35,711 nt of DNA from the NCBI GenBank assembly GCA_009781085.1, contig WQYV01000017.1:1-35711 (forward strand), written 5' to 3'. Source of the DNA: Betaproteobacteria bacterium. Lineage in GTDB: Bacteria; Pseudomonadota; Gammaproteobacteria; Burkholderiales; Rhodocyclaceae. Shown here piece after piece: positions 17,829 to 26,755 of this stretch (its first letter is position 1; each line of letters starts with the position of its first letter). The translations under genes and the position numbers were made by a program. The notes beneath the pieces were generated by a model. It saw only the letters and a list, made by a program, of their open reading frames with translations, did no database searches and was not told where the DNA came from.

Positions 17829-19268
17829 TTACATGCGTTGCGCTGCGCCCTTGCCGAAATCCTTCGGCGTGCATAGGAAAATCAGCGCAGCAATCACGCT
17901 AATGCCGCCCAGGCACAGGTAGGTAGCGCTGAATCCCGCTGCAAGCTCTGGTTCGGCTGCGGGATTCGCCCCTCCCGGCAGGAAGACGGCCATGAGCGAC
18001 GCAGCTACAGCCACGCCTAGGCTCATGGAAAGCTGCATGACAACGGAAAGCAGGCTGTTGCCGCTGCTTGAATCTTCATCTGACAGGCCGATGAGAGCCA
18101 GGGTGTTCATCGCTGTGAATTGAAGCGAATTAACTGCACCGAAAACGCTAAAGATGATCACCATGATGTACAGCGGCGTGCTGGGTGAAAAGCTGGAAAA
18201 CAGGACAATGAGGCTGCCGAGTGCTACCGTGTTAACGAACAGCACCATACGGAAACCGAAACTGTTCAATAGCCGTGTGGCCAGGGTCTTGCTAAAAATT
18301 GCCATCAGGGACATAGGAATCATGATGAGACCGGCGTTAAACGGCGAATAACCTAACAGCACCTGTAGTAACAGCGGTGTCAAGTACGGCATGCCGCCAG
18401 CGGCCAGGCGCGCAAAAATATTGCCAAGCAACCCGACCGTAAAGGTACGGATGCGGAAAATGGAGAGCCGGAACAAGGGATTGGGCCAAACGCTCGCATG
18501 GATGACGTAAAGGCCTATGCACAAAATTCCTCCAACCGTGAGCGCCAATACCTGTGACATAGCCAAATTCCCCTGCCCGACGGTGTCCAGGGCAAAAGAA
18601 ACGAGGAGCATGGCTGTACCGAATAAAACGAACCCCCGAATGTCGAAACGCGGCAACTTTACGCGCCGCAAATTCGGAATGTAGCGCAGAACAGCTACGC
18701 AGCCGATAAAACCCACTGGCAGGTTGATCAGGAATATCCAATGCCAGGTAGCATACTGCACTAAAAAACCACCCACGGTCGGCCCAAACAATGGGCCAAG
18801 CATGCCGGGGATGGTCACGAAGCTTAAAACCTGCACCAAATATTGCCGCGGGTATATTCGCAACACCGCTAGCCGCCCCACGGGCACCATAAAAGCCCCG
18901 CCCATGCCCTGCACCACACGAGCCGCAATCAATATCTTGAGCGAACTGGCAGTGGCGCAGAACAACGAACCGGCCATGAAGAGCATGATCGCCCCGAATA
19001 GCACTGTGCGCATACCGAAACGGTCGGCTACCCAACCAGACACGGGCATGAGCAGCGCCACAGCCAGCATGTAGGCGATTACCACCCAATGGAGGTTCAA
19101 CGGATTTTCATTCAGGTTTTTGGCAATGACGGGCAGAGCCGTATTCATGATGCTCGTGTCGAGCATCTGCATGAAAAAGGAGATAGCCACTATCCAAGGG
19201 ATAATGCGCAGGGTTCTTGCATCCAGCGAAGCGGAGTCCGTAAGCTCTTCCACAAACGAATCTTTCAA
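17829..19268 (-). CDS. MFS transporter, DHA2/EmrB family (MdtD-like)
   Basis: PWIVAISFFMQMLDTSIMNTALPVIAKNL...WVADRFGMRTVLFGAIMLFMAGSLFCATASSLKILIAARVVQGMGGAFMVPVGRLAVLRIYPR. Confidence 0.93.
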   Translation of the reverse strand: MKDSFVEELTDSASLDARTLRIIPWIVAISFFMQMLDTSIMNTALPVIAKNLNENPLNLHWVVIAYMLAVALLMPVSGWVADRFGMRTVLFGAIMLFMAGSLFCATASSLKILIAARVVQGMGGAFMVPVGRLAVLRIYPRQYLVQVLSFVTIPGMLGPLFGPTVGGFLVQYATWHWIFLINLPVGFIGCVAVLRYIPNLRRVKLPRFDIRGFVLFGTAMLLVSFALDTVGQGNLAMSQVLALTVGGILCIGLYVIHASVWPNPLFRLSIFRIRTFTVGLLGNIFARLAAGGMPYLTPLLLQVLLGYSPFNAGLIMIPMSLMAIFSKTLATRLLNSFGFRMVLFVNTVALGSLIVLFSSFSPSTPLYIMVIIFSVFGAVNSLQFTAMNTLALIGLSDEDSSSGNSLLSVVMQLSMSLGVAVAASLMAVFLPGGANPAAEPELAAGFSATYLCLGGISVIAALIFLCTPKDFGKGAAQRM

Positions 19269-19364
19269 AGGCTATCCCGTTAAAAAACAAGATAGCGCAG
19301 CGAAATTATAGCGACCGACGGTAAGAATGCATTTGCGGCAAAAACGCACCCAAGCAAAAAATGT

Positions 19365-20195
19365 TTAAAAATCCGCCGTATCGGGATCAGGGCCGATACG
19401 TCCTTTCGGGTTATCGAGACCATCCAACAGGACAATATCCTCGCTATCCAACCGGAAATCGAGCACATTGAAGTTTTCGCGGATACGCTCTGGATTGACC
19501 GATTTCGGAATCGTGACCACACCGCTATCGAGATGCCAACGCAGCACGGCTTGCGCTGCCGTTTTCCGATGCTTTCGTGCGATACGCAGAACCCGCTCGT
19601 CACGCAGCAATGCGCCGCCCTGCCCTAGCGGGCTCCAAGACTCGGTGACGATTTCATGCTGGGCATGAAACGCACGCAAGGGACGCTGCTGAAAATACGG
19701 ATGCAGTTCGATCTGATTGACTGACGGAACCACGCCGGTTTCATCCAGCAAATGCTGCAAGTGCGGAACCTGAAAATTGGACACTCCGATCGAACGCACA
19801 CGCCCTTTATTTTTCAGTGTGACTAGCGCGCGCCAACTATCGAGATAGCGGCTCCGGTGCGGCATCGGCCAATGTATCAGATAAAGGTCGACGTAATCGA
19901 GCCGCAGCCGCTGTAGGCTTTCATCGTAAGCACGTAGCGTCTCATCGTATCCCTGCTGGCTGTTCCATAACTTTGTGGTCACGAAAATTTCTTCACGCGG
20001 CACACCCGAAACAAGTATTCCCTTACCAATGCCTGTTTCGTTGCCATAAAAAGAAGCGGTGTCGATCAGGCGGTAACCCGCTGCAAGCGCAGCAGAAACA
20101 GCAGCAGCAGCGGTTTCTTCCGGGGTCTGCCAGGTACCGAACCCGAGTTGCGGGATCTGTGCCCCGTCATTCAGGGGGATAGTGGGCTGCGTCAT
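19365..20195 (-). CDS. Aldo/keto reductase (2,5-diketo-D-gluconate reductase-like)
   Basis: MTQPTIPLNDGAQIPQLGFGTWQ...GYRLIDTASFYGNETGIGKGI...VDLYLIHWPMP...SIGVSNFQVPHLQHLL...VTIPKSVNPERIREN. Confidence 0.95.
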   Translation of the reverse strand: MTQPTIPLNDGAQIPQLGFGTWQTPEETAAAAVSAALAAGYRLIDTASFYGNETGIGKGILVSGVPREEIFVTTKLWNSQQGYDETLRAYDESLQRLRLDYVDLYLIHWPMPHRSRYLDSWRALVTLKNKGRVRSIGVSNFQVPHLQHLLDETGVVPSVNQIELHPYFQQRPLRAFHAQHEIVTESWSPLGQGGALLRDERVLRIARKHRKTAAQAVLRWHLDSGVVTIPKSVNPERIRENFNVLDFRLDSEDIVLLDGLDNPKGRIGPDPDTADF

Positions 20196-20479
20196 GACAA
20201 CCTCCTTGCTTTTTCGCGGGAATGATCGAACCTCTGGCTACGTCGTTAAAGCAACATCAATATCGACGCTTTGCTTGCATCGCTAACATATCTTTTAATT
20301 GTAGCCGACCAGATTGCCGTTGGTCTATCCAGGTCACGCCTGTTGATGTAATTTCAATAAAATTGAAAATCTATCTGTATAAGTTCAGAAACCTTTTGCG
20401 CTGCATTACGTCAAGAGATATGCAGTTCAGATACATCAGATAGGTATGGTGCCGTGAATTTTACCAAGTAGCTGCCTTA

Positions 20480-20724
20480 AGGAATCTCTGAACAATTTCT
20501 GTGATAAAATTCTATATTCATAAAATAAATGGACGCATGGAATGAAGCAGGTCACCTTTGCCCCGTTGGCCTTTGAGAAGAAAAAGAAGCAAACACGTTG
20601 GGAACGTTTTTTGGCAGAGATGGATGCGGTGATGCCATGGGCAGAACTGTTGTCGGTCATTGAGCCGCGTTATCCGAAGCCCGGATACCGAGACAGGCAA
20701 CCGATGCCGTTAGAGCAGTTTTGA
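20480..20724 (+). pseudogene. IS5-family element 5' end with truncated transposase N-terminus
   Basis: Candidate IS end GGAATCTCTGAACAA next to TTAA; ORF from 20542 MKQVTFAPLAFEKKKKQTRWERFLAEMDAVMPWAELLSVIEPRYPKPGYRDRQPMPLEQF then stop. Confidence 0.85.
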
Positions 20725-20743
20725 TCCAAGTGGATACAAAACT

Positions 20744-20769
20744 CCCCTCTCCCACTTGTGGGAGAGGGG
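20744..20769. repeat. REP-like palindrome
   Basis: CCCCTCTCCCAC-TT-GTGGGAGAGGGG; core CTCTCCC/GGGAGAG shared with 16751..16776. Confidence 0.75.
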
Positions 20770-20825
20770 AATGAATGTACAGGTTTAAATCGAAAACGCT
20801 TTAGAGGCGATGTTGCGGGTTTATT

Positions 20826-22514
20826 TCATGCGGCAGTGGTACGCACGCTGTCAGACCCCGAAATCAAACGTCTAGCAACCTGCATCATCTTCCAGGTACG
20901 GAACCCACCGTTCAGGCTGCGCACCGACCATCCCTGCTGCTGTAACTGGCGTTGCCCGATATAACCGCGCAACCCAATTTGGCAGTACACGATCAATGCC
21001 GCATCTTTTGGAAACGCTGCCTGTGTACGCAATTGTGGCAGCGGCAGATTCTTTGCCCCGGGAATTTGACCCTGCTGCAATTCTTCGGGCTGACGAAGAT
21101 CGATCAAGGTTGCCCCAGCCAATATCGCGGCATCCAGTTCTTCTGGTTCGATGAGCGAAGAAAGCCCAGTAACGAGGTTCTGCGCTGCCATCCCCGCAAT
21201 GTTGATTGGGTCTTTGGCTGACCCATAGGGCGGCGCGTAGCTCAATTCCATCTCAGCCAAGTCATCGACCGTCATTTTCGCCTGAATAGCCGTTGCCAGC
21301 ACATCGAGCCGTTTATCCACACCGCTTTCTCCGATGGCCTGTGCACCGAGTATGCGCCCCGTGTCTTCAGCAAATAGCAGTTTGATGCTGATTTGTTTTG
21401 CACCGGGATAATAACCAGCATGGTCATTGGCATGGATATATACCTTGCGATACGGTATATCTGAGGCTTTGAGCGCTTTCTCGTTCAAACCTGTCGTTCC
21501 TGCTGTCATCTCGAACAATTTGCAGATGGCCGTTCCCTGTGATCCCCGATACGCCGCCTTCTTGCCAAAAATGACATCGGCCGCAATCCGTCCCTGCCGG
21601 TTGGCCGGCCCCGCCAAAGGCAGGATAACGGGATGGCCGTTGACAACATGGCTAACCTGTACGGCATCGCCTACTGCATAAATAGCTGGATCGGATGTCT
21701 GTTGCTGCACGTTGACGGCAATTGCACCTCCAACGCCCAATGCCAGCCCGGCATCCAAAGCCAGCTTGTTTTCCGGGCGAACCCCTATCGCCAGGATCAC
21801 CAAGTCGGTTTCAATCTGAGCGCCGGAGGACAACATTACCTGCAACTGCGGACCCGGCACGATTGCCGCCAGGCCATCCCCAATGTGCAATTTCACCTGT
21901 TGCCTTTGCAGCGTTTCAAGCAAAGGAGCGGTCATTTCAGCGTCCAGCGGTGTCAGAACTTGTGGGTCGCGTTCGACCAATGTAACTTCCAGCCCCCTAT
22001 TCCGCAGTGCTTCAATCATCTCCAGACCGATGAAACCGGCACCGACGACGCACACCCGGCGCACATGTGCATCAAGAGCCGCCATCATTCGATCCATATC
22101 GGGAATATTGCGCAATGTCAGTACCCGCGGGTCGTCGATACCCGGTAACGGCGGGCGTATCGGCGCCGCACCGGGGGAAAGGATCAACGTATCGTAGTGT
22201 TCAACGTATTCCCGCTCAGCACAAAGATCCCGTACCGCCACCGTTTTCGCCTTGCAGTCGATCGCTATGACCTCATGCCGTGTACGCACGTCGATATTGA
22301 ACCGGGCGCGCAGGGAATCCGGCGTATGCACCAGCAACGCATTACGGTTCTCGATTTCGCCTCCAATATGGTAAGGCAGGCCACAGTTGGCAAAAGACAC
22401 ATAAGAGCCGCGTTCCAATATGACGATTTCGGCGGTTTCACTTAATCGCCTTGCCCGTGCCGCAGCCGATGCGCCACCGGCCACGCCGCCTATAATTATC
22501 AGTTTTTTGGGCAT
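20826..22514 (-). CDS. FAD-dependent CoA-disulfide reductase-like protein with C-terminal rhodanese domain
   Basis: MPKKLIIIGGVAGGASAAARARRLSETAEIVILERGSYVSFANCGLPYHIGGEI; C-terminal IDLRQPEELQQGQIPGAKNLPL...YCQIGLRGYIGQRQL. Confidence 0.93.
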   Translation of the reverse strand: MPKKLIIIGGVAGGASAAARARRLSETAEIVILERGSYVSFANCGLPYHIGGEIENRNALLVHTPDSLRARFNIDVRTRHEVIAIDCKAKTVAVRDLCAEREYVEHYDTLILSPGAAPIRPPLPGIDDPRVLTLRNIPDMDRMMAALDAHVRRVCVVGAGFIGLEMIEALRNRGLEVTLVERDPQVLTPLDAEMTAPLLETLQRQQVKLHIGDGLAAIVPGPQLQVMLSSGAQIETDLVILAIGVRPENKLALDAGLALGVGGAIAVNVQQQTSDPAIYAVGDAVQVSHVVNGHPVILPLAGPANRQGRIAADVIFGKKAAYRGSQGTAICKLFEMTAGTTGLNEKALKASDIPYRKVYIHANDHAGYYPGAKQISIKLLFAEDTGRILGAQAIGESGVDKRLDVLATAIQAKMTVDDLAEMELSYAPPYGSAKDPINIAGMAAQNLVTGLSSLIEPEELDAAILAGATLIDLRQPEELQQGQIPGAKNLPLPQLRTQAAFPKDAALIVYCQIGLRGYIGQRQLQQQGWSVRSLNGGFRTWKMMQVARRLISGSDSVRTTAA

Positions 22515-22531
22515 TACCTTGTCTCCTTTGA

Positions 22532-22939
22532 TCATTTTTGGATGAAGCGAAGTAGTTGCATGCCAGCCAGCATCGAAACAACAAAGACGATTGCCTGCGG
22601 GATTCCCATTGACAGCGTGACCAACGATGGACCGGGGCAGACGCCAGCCAATCCCCAGCCAATGCCAAACAGTGCGCTGCCAATGACTAATTTGCGGTCG
22701 ATCGCGGTCGCTTCAGGCAATCGCATTGGCAGTCTCAACAACGAATGCGGCTGACGTTTTGCGATGGCAAACCCAACAACCCCAACGGCAATAGCTCCCA
22801 CCATGACCATTGCCAAAGAAGGGTCCCAATGCCCGGCCAAATCCAGGAATCCCAAAACCTTGACGGGGTTAGCCATTCCAGAAAGAAGCAAACCGATACC
22901 GAAAATCACGCCTGCCAGGGCTGCGGTAAAAAATGGCAT
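22532..22939 (-). CDS. YeeE/YedE-family membrane protein, half 2
   Basis: GIGLLLSGMANPVKVLGFLDLAGHWDPSLAMVMVGAI...LVIGSALFGIGWGLAGVCPGPSLV. Confidence 0.92.
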   Translation of the reverse strand: MPFFTAALAGVIFGIGLLLSGMANPVKVLGFLDLAGHWDPSLAMVMVGAIAVGVVGFAIAKRQPHSLLRLPMRLPEATAIDRKLVIGSALFGIGWGLAGVCPGPSLVTLSMGIPQAIVFVVSMLAGMQLLRFIQK

Positions 22940-22940
22940 C

Positions 22941-23369
22941 TCATCCTCCGATCAGATGACGGGCAACGAACACCGTGGCGAACCCCGTTCCCATAAAAAC
23001 CAGCGTCGCCACTAGTGAACGCTTCGATAACCGCGACAAACCGCAAACACCATGCCCACTGGTACAGCCCGACCCTAACCGGGTGCCCAGGCCAACCACA
23101 AACCCGGCAATCAGATAGATAGACCAGTTCAATTCAAACTGTGCAGCAGACAATGTGAAGAAAAGACGGTACAAATAGGGCGACAACAGCAATCCGATGA
23201 CAAACGCGAGACGCCATGTACCCTGCCTGACATCGAACACCTTATCCACAATACCGCTGATACCCGCAACCTGCCCATTCAGCAGGATCAACATCGTTGC
23301 AGCCAAACCAATTAACATACCCCCTGCCAGCGATTGCCAAAGGGTGAAATGGTCCCAGTCGATGATCAT
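22941..23369 (-). CDS. YeeE/YedE-family membrane protein, half 1
   Basis: GGMLIGLAATMLILLNGQVAGISGIV...GFVVGLGTRLGSGCTSGHGVCGLSRLSKRSLVATLVFMGTGFATVFV. Confidence 0.93.
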   Translation of the reverse strand: MIIDWDHFTLWQSLAGGMLIGLAATMLILLNGQVAGISGIVDKVFDVRQGTWRLAFVIGLLLSPYLYRLFFTLSAAQFELNWSIYLIAGFVVGLGTRLGSGCTSGHGVCGLSRLSKRSLVATLVFMGTGFATVFVARHLIGG

Positions 23370-23692
23370 GGTTTTCCGTCCGTTTCGTTGCAATACAGCA
23401 TGTAGAGTGTGTTGATCACAGCAATGGCCGCCTCGTTAGCCATACGGTAATAAACCTGTTTGCCTTCCTTGCGCGTTGCAACCAACCCGGCAAGGCGCAA
23501 CACACCCAATTGTTGCGACAAGGTTGGTTGGCGAATTTCCAACATTTCTTCCAGTTGCCCAACGTTGCGTTCCCCTTGGGCAAGCTGACAAAGCAAAAGC
23601 AAACGGTCTTCGTTGCCCAGCAGCTTCAACAGCGACACGGCCTTTTCCGCCTGGGCTTTCATCTGTGACGAGGTTAGCTGGGTTTCAGACAT
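23366..23692 (-). CDS. ArsR-family regulator, BigR/SqrR-like (persulfide-sensing type)
   Basis: LLKLLGNEDRLLLLCQLAQGERNVGQLEEMLEIRQPTLSQQLGVLRLAGLVATRKEGKQVYYRMAN...LYMLYCNE; a Cys in the N-terminal helix and a C-terminal Cys. Confidence 0.88.
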   Translation of the reverse strand: MSETQLTSSQMKAQAEKAVSLLKLLGNEDRLLLLCQLAQGERNVGQLEEMLEIRQPTLSQQLGVLRLAGLVATRKEGKQVYYRMANEAAIAVINTLYMLYCNETDGKP

Positions 23693-23708
23693 GAAATACA
23701 TAATGAAT

Positions 23709-23749
23709 ACATATTTTTATATAATATAATTTTATGAAATATATGTCAA
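23709..23749 (-). promoter_or_regulatory. Promoter of the bigR-like operon overlapping an AT-rich inverted repeat
   Basis: On the minus strand TTGACA (23749-23744), 17 nt, TATTAT (23726-23721); arms ACATAT (23709-23714) and ATATGT (23741-23746) bracket it. Confidence 0.65.
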
Positions 23750-23862
23750 CCCGACTTTTTTGCCTTCAGATTGTGCTTCGCTGATCCAAGCTACCCTTGC
23801 TAAACTTAGCGACCCGAAGGTTAAACCTTCGGTTCTCAACCCAAACCCAGAGAGGAATAAAA

Positions 23863-24060
23863 ATGAAATGTAACGTTGGCTGTACTGACCGCATCTTGCG
23901 CATTGTTGTAGGCATCGTGTTGATCGCCCTGGTTGCCCTAGGAAAGGTGGGGTGGTGGGGTTGGCTGGGCGTCATCCCCCTGGCCACTGGCCTGTTCAGG
24001 TTTTGCCCGCTCTACACCCTGCTGGGCATGAACACCTCGAACTCCTGCCGCATCAAATAA
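23863..24060 (+). CDS. DUF2892 / YgaP-type small membrane protein
   Basis: MKCNVGCTDRILRIVVGIVLIALVALGKVGWWGWLGVIPLATGLFRFCPLYTLLGMNT; AGAGG SD. Confidence 0.9.
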   Translation: MKCNVGCTDRILRIVVGIVLIALVALGKVGWWGWLGVIPLATGLFRFCPLYTLLGMNTSNSCRIK

Positions 24061-24100
24061 TCTTGACGCTAGGCCGTCCCAACGAAAAACACCCGCACCG

Positions 24101-24152
24101 TGAACTGCACCCCAAAAGTTGGACATCAATCCAACCTTTGGGGGGCTTTTTC
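24101..24152. mobile_element. Candidate IS3-family terminal inverted repeat remnant / terminator-like hairpin
   Basis: TGAACTGCACCCCAAAAGTTGGACA resembles IS3-family ends; CCCCAAAAGTTGGA-CATCAA-TCCAACCTTTGGGG stem with one mismatch, then GGCTTTTT. Confidence 0.5.
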
Positions 24153-24205
24153 ATGTGCGCCAAAAAATCATTGCATCACTGGTTGTTACAACGTTTTCAA
24201 CCCAT

Positions 24206-24970
24206 TCACTCCCGCCAGCGCCAACCGATATTGCGCCGCTCCACTTCACGCAGAATCTCCGCCATGGCTTCCTCGACCCGTTCCGGCGCACCTTCAACGC
24301 CAAGTTCGAGGTGGATGCGTTCGGTGCCACGGTGCGAGGGGAGGGAGAAAAGGCGCAGGTCAGGATAGGCGGCAACGATCTGCTCCATCAGCCCGAGTAG
24401 CCCGCTTTCGTGCGCGTCGGGACCTGTGAGCAGCAGTGCGCGCTCGATACGCGGTTCAATGCCGAATTCATCGTGGTGAAAGGTGTCGAGCGCCCATTCG
24501 AGCATCGGATACGCCATCTGCGGAAAACCGGGAACAAAATAGTGACGTTTGATATGAAAACCGGGAATGCGGTTCACCGGATTCGGAATTAAGTCGCAGC
24601 CTTCGGGAAAGGTAATCAGCAAACGCCGCTCTGGCGTAATCTCAATGCCAAGCTCAACGCAGAAACGGGCATGCAGCATCGCTTCGCCCTGAGGATGCGC
24701 GATGAGCGGCACACCAAGCGCAGCGGCAACGGCTTGGCGCGTGCGGTCGTCTGGCGTATTACCGATGCCGCCGAAGGAAAAAACGGTGTCGCCGCCCACA
24801 AAGCTGCGGCGGAACGCGGCAGTCAGCGCCCCTTCGTTATCACCAAGATAAGTCAGCCACGACAACCGCAACCCACGCGCCGCAAGCGCGCCAGCCAGCC
24901 AGCGGAAATGCTGGTCTTCACGCTTACCGAAAAGAATCTCGTCACCAATGATGAATGCACCGAAGCCCAT
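24206..24970 (-). CDS. CinA N-terminal-like molybdopterin-binding domain protein
   Basis: MGFGAFIIGDEILFGKREDQHFRWLAGALAARGLRLSWLTYLGDNEGALTAAFRRS...TVFSFGGIGNTPDDRTRQAVAAALGVPL. Confidence 0.88.
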   Translation of the reverse strand: MGFGAFIIGDEILFGKREDQHFRWLAGALAARGLRLSWLTYLGDNEGALTAAFRRSFVGGDTVFSFGGIGNTPDDRTRQAVAAALGVPLIAHPQGEAMLHARFCVELGIEITPERRLLITFPEGCDLIPNPVNRIPGFHIKRHYFVPGFPQMAYPMLEWALDTFHHDEFGIEPRIERALLLTGPDAHESGLLGLMEQIVAAYPDLRLFSLPSHRGTERIHLELGVEGAPERVEEAMAEILREVERRNIGWRWRE

Positions 24971-25061
24971 TTTTTCTCGCTCAGGCTGGGGTTTAAGGCG
25001 TGCATAGCATACTACTAACATGTGGGGGCTTGGGTATGATAGGAAGTTGGGATTTGCAGGC

Positions 25062-25136
25062 TCGACCCGGCAGGTGGGAAGCCAGCAGTTCCCAGTCTTT
25101 GTCTGATATGTCGTAGCGTCTATTGGCTGCGGGCAT
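25062..25136 (-). pseudogene. N-terminal remnant of an IS5-family (IS427-group-like) transposase
   Basis: Reverse complement from 25136 reads MPAANRRYDISDKDWELLASHLPGR, then similarity is lost. Confidence 0.8.
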
Positions 25137-25233
25137 TTGTCTATTACGGTTGTGATTGAGAATTTTTTATTATGTTACATCTCTGACAGCAGTTTATATT
25201 TTAAATCTCCGGATGGCGCTTCACTTATCCGTC

Positions 25234-26610
25234 CTACACTTCCTTTTCTTCCGCTATTTTTCCCCTATCGCCACCCCTCTCTGCCCGTTTTCGCACCAGA
25301 TTAATGTGGGCTTTCAGAGTATAAAGCATATCGGTGTAACGGAGCGGAATCGGCATTCGGTCGGCAGTTTCTTCAATGAAGTTTAATCGTTTGATAAGTT
25401 CACGGCACATTTCTTCCGTCTGGTTTCTGCTCAAATCTTTTTCTAGGAATTTGAGTTCACCATAGATTTTGCAAAGCCGTGCATGAATCCGCCACTGATA
25501 GAGCGCAGGTGCAAATCGCATGAATGGTAGCAATAAGGTAAATAAAGGAATGGCGAGAACTAAGAAACGCTGTATCAATACTGCAAGCCAAAAAGATAAA
25601 TAGCGTTGCATAAAAGGTGGCCCTGAAGCGTAAAAACGCTCGGCGTCAGGAGACGGCGGAAAATCGCTGTCTTTATAGGCGGGGAATTCGCCACGTGCCT
25701 GAAAAAAACCGCTACCGCCATGAATCTCGCGCATGGCGGAAAGCATCAAGCTTTGCAGGGCGGGGTGCATATCCTCGCGTATGACCAGATTGACCGTAGC
25801 CGCAAGCAGTTCGGTATCTTGCGGCGGGTAGTCCCTCACCAAATCAACCGCACCTTCAGGCATGGTGAGGTGGAACAAATAAGGAAAGCGGCGATGATAA
25901 GCCTCCGCCTGAGCGAAACTCATCAGGCGTACCGTCGACGAACGCAATAAAAGCTGCACCACTGGCGCTTCCTGCCCGGTAATCACAAAGAGCGCATCTA
26001 GCTTGCCTTGTTGCAGCGCCTCGGCAGCTTTCATTTCATCCATTGGCATGAGGTGCACGTCCTGTTCGCTCAACTCGTTCGCTGCCAGAAGCCGATAGCC
26101 TAGGGCGCGGGAACTAACGCTTTCCTGAATGATTGTGACCCTGCGCCCCTTCAGTTCGCTAAGCTTTTTTGGAATTTTGTCGCCGCGCACAAACACCCAT
26201 AGTGGTTCATAAAAGGCACTTCCCAACGATAACAAATCTTCCAGCAACGTACCTGCCTGCTGCCGGTTTGACGCAACCCCGCCTTGGATGAAAGCAATAT
26301 CTGCTTCCCCCTCACGCAACCGACGCAAATTCTCGCCCGACCCCTGCGAAGGTTTTAATTCGAGGGTAACGCCATTTTTAGCAAAGTAATCCTGGTATTG
26401 CTTAGCAAAGGCATGGTAAAGGCCATCCTCACGCCCGGTGCTCATGACGAGTGTTCTCGGCGGCGCAGGCTTTACAAAATGGAGCGCCAGCAAAAAACCA
26501 GCCAACACCAGCACCAGAAACGGTCAGTAAGTCGCCAATGTTTCACGCCAGATGAGGTAACGTTCCCGCGCCCTTTGGCGCAGACGGCGCTTTTGCTTGT
26601 TTTCTTTCAT
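25234..26610 (-). CDS. TAXI-family TRAP transporter solute-binding protein with C-terminal membrane segment; in-frame TGA at codon 29
   Basis: Body: PPRTLVMSTGREDGLYHAFAKQYQDYFAKNGVTLELKPSQGSGENLRRLREGEADIAFIQGGVA. ATG at 26610 gives MKENKQKRRLRQRARERYLIWRETLATY-TGA-PFLVLVLAGFLLALHFVKPAPPR. Confidence 0.85.
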
Positions 26611-26755
26611 ATTGAAAAATCCAACCAGCCCATCATGGCGTCAAGGCAATCCGTTCATGCTCCTGGCTCCCGCGCATAGGTCGCCCACTTCGGCAAAACC
26701 TCCAGCCGTCTCCCATTTTCCTTTCTTGTTGGGCAAGCCATGCACGATACGCATA

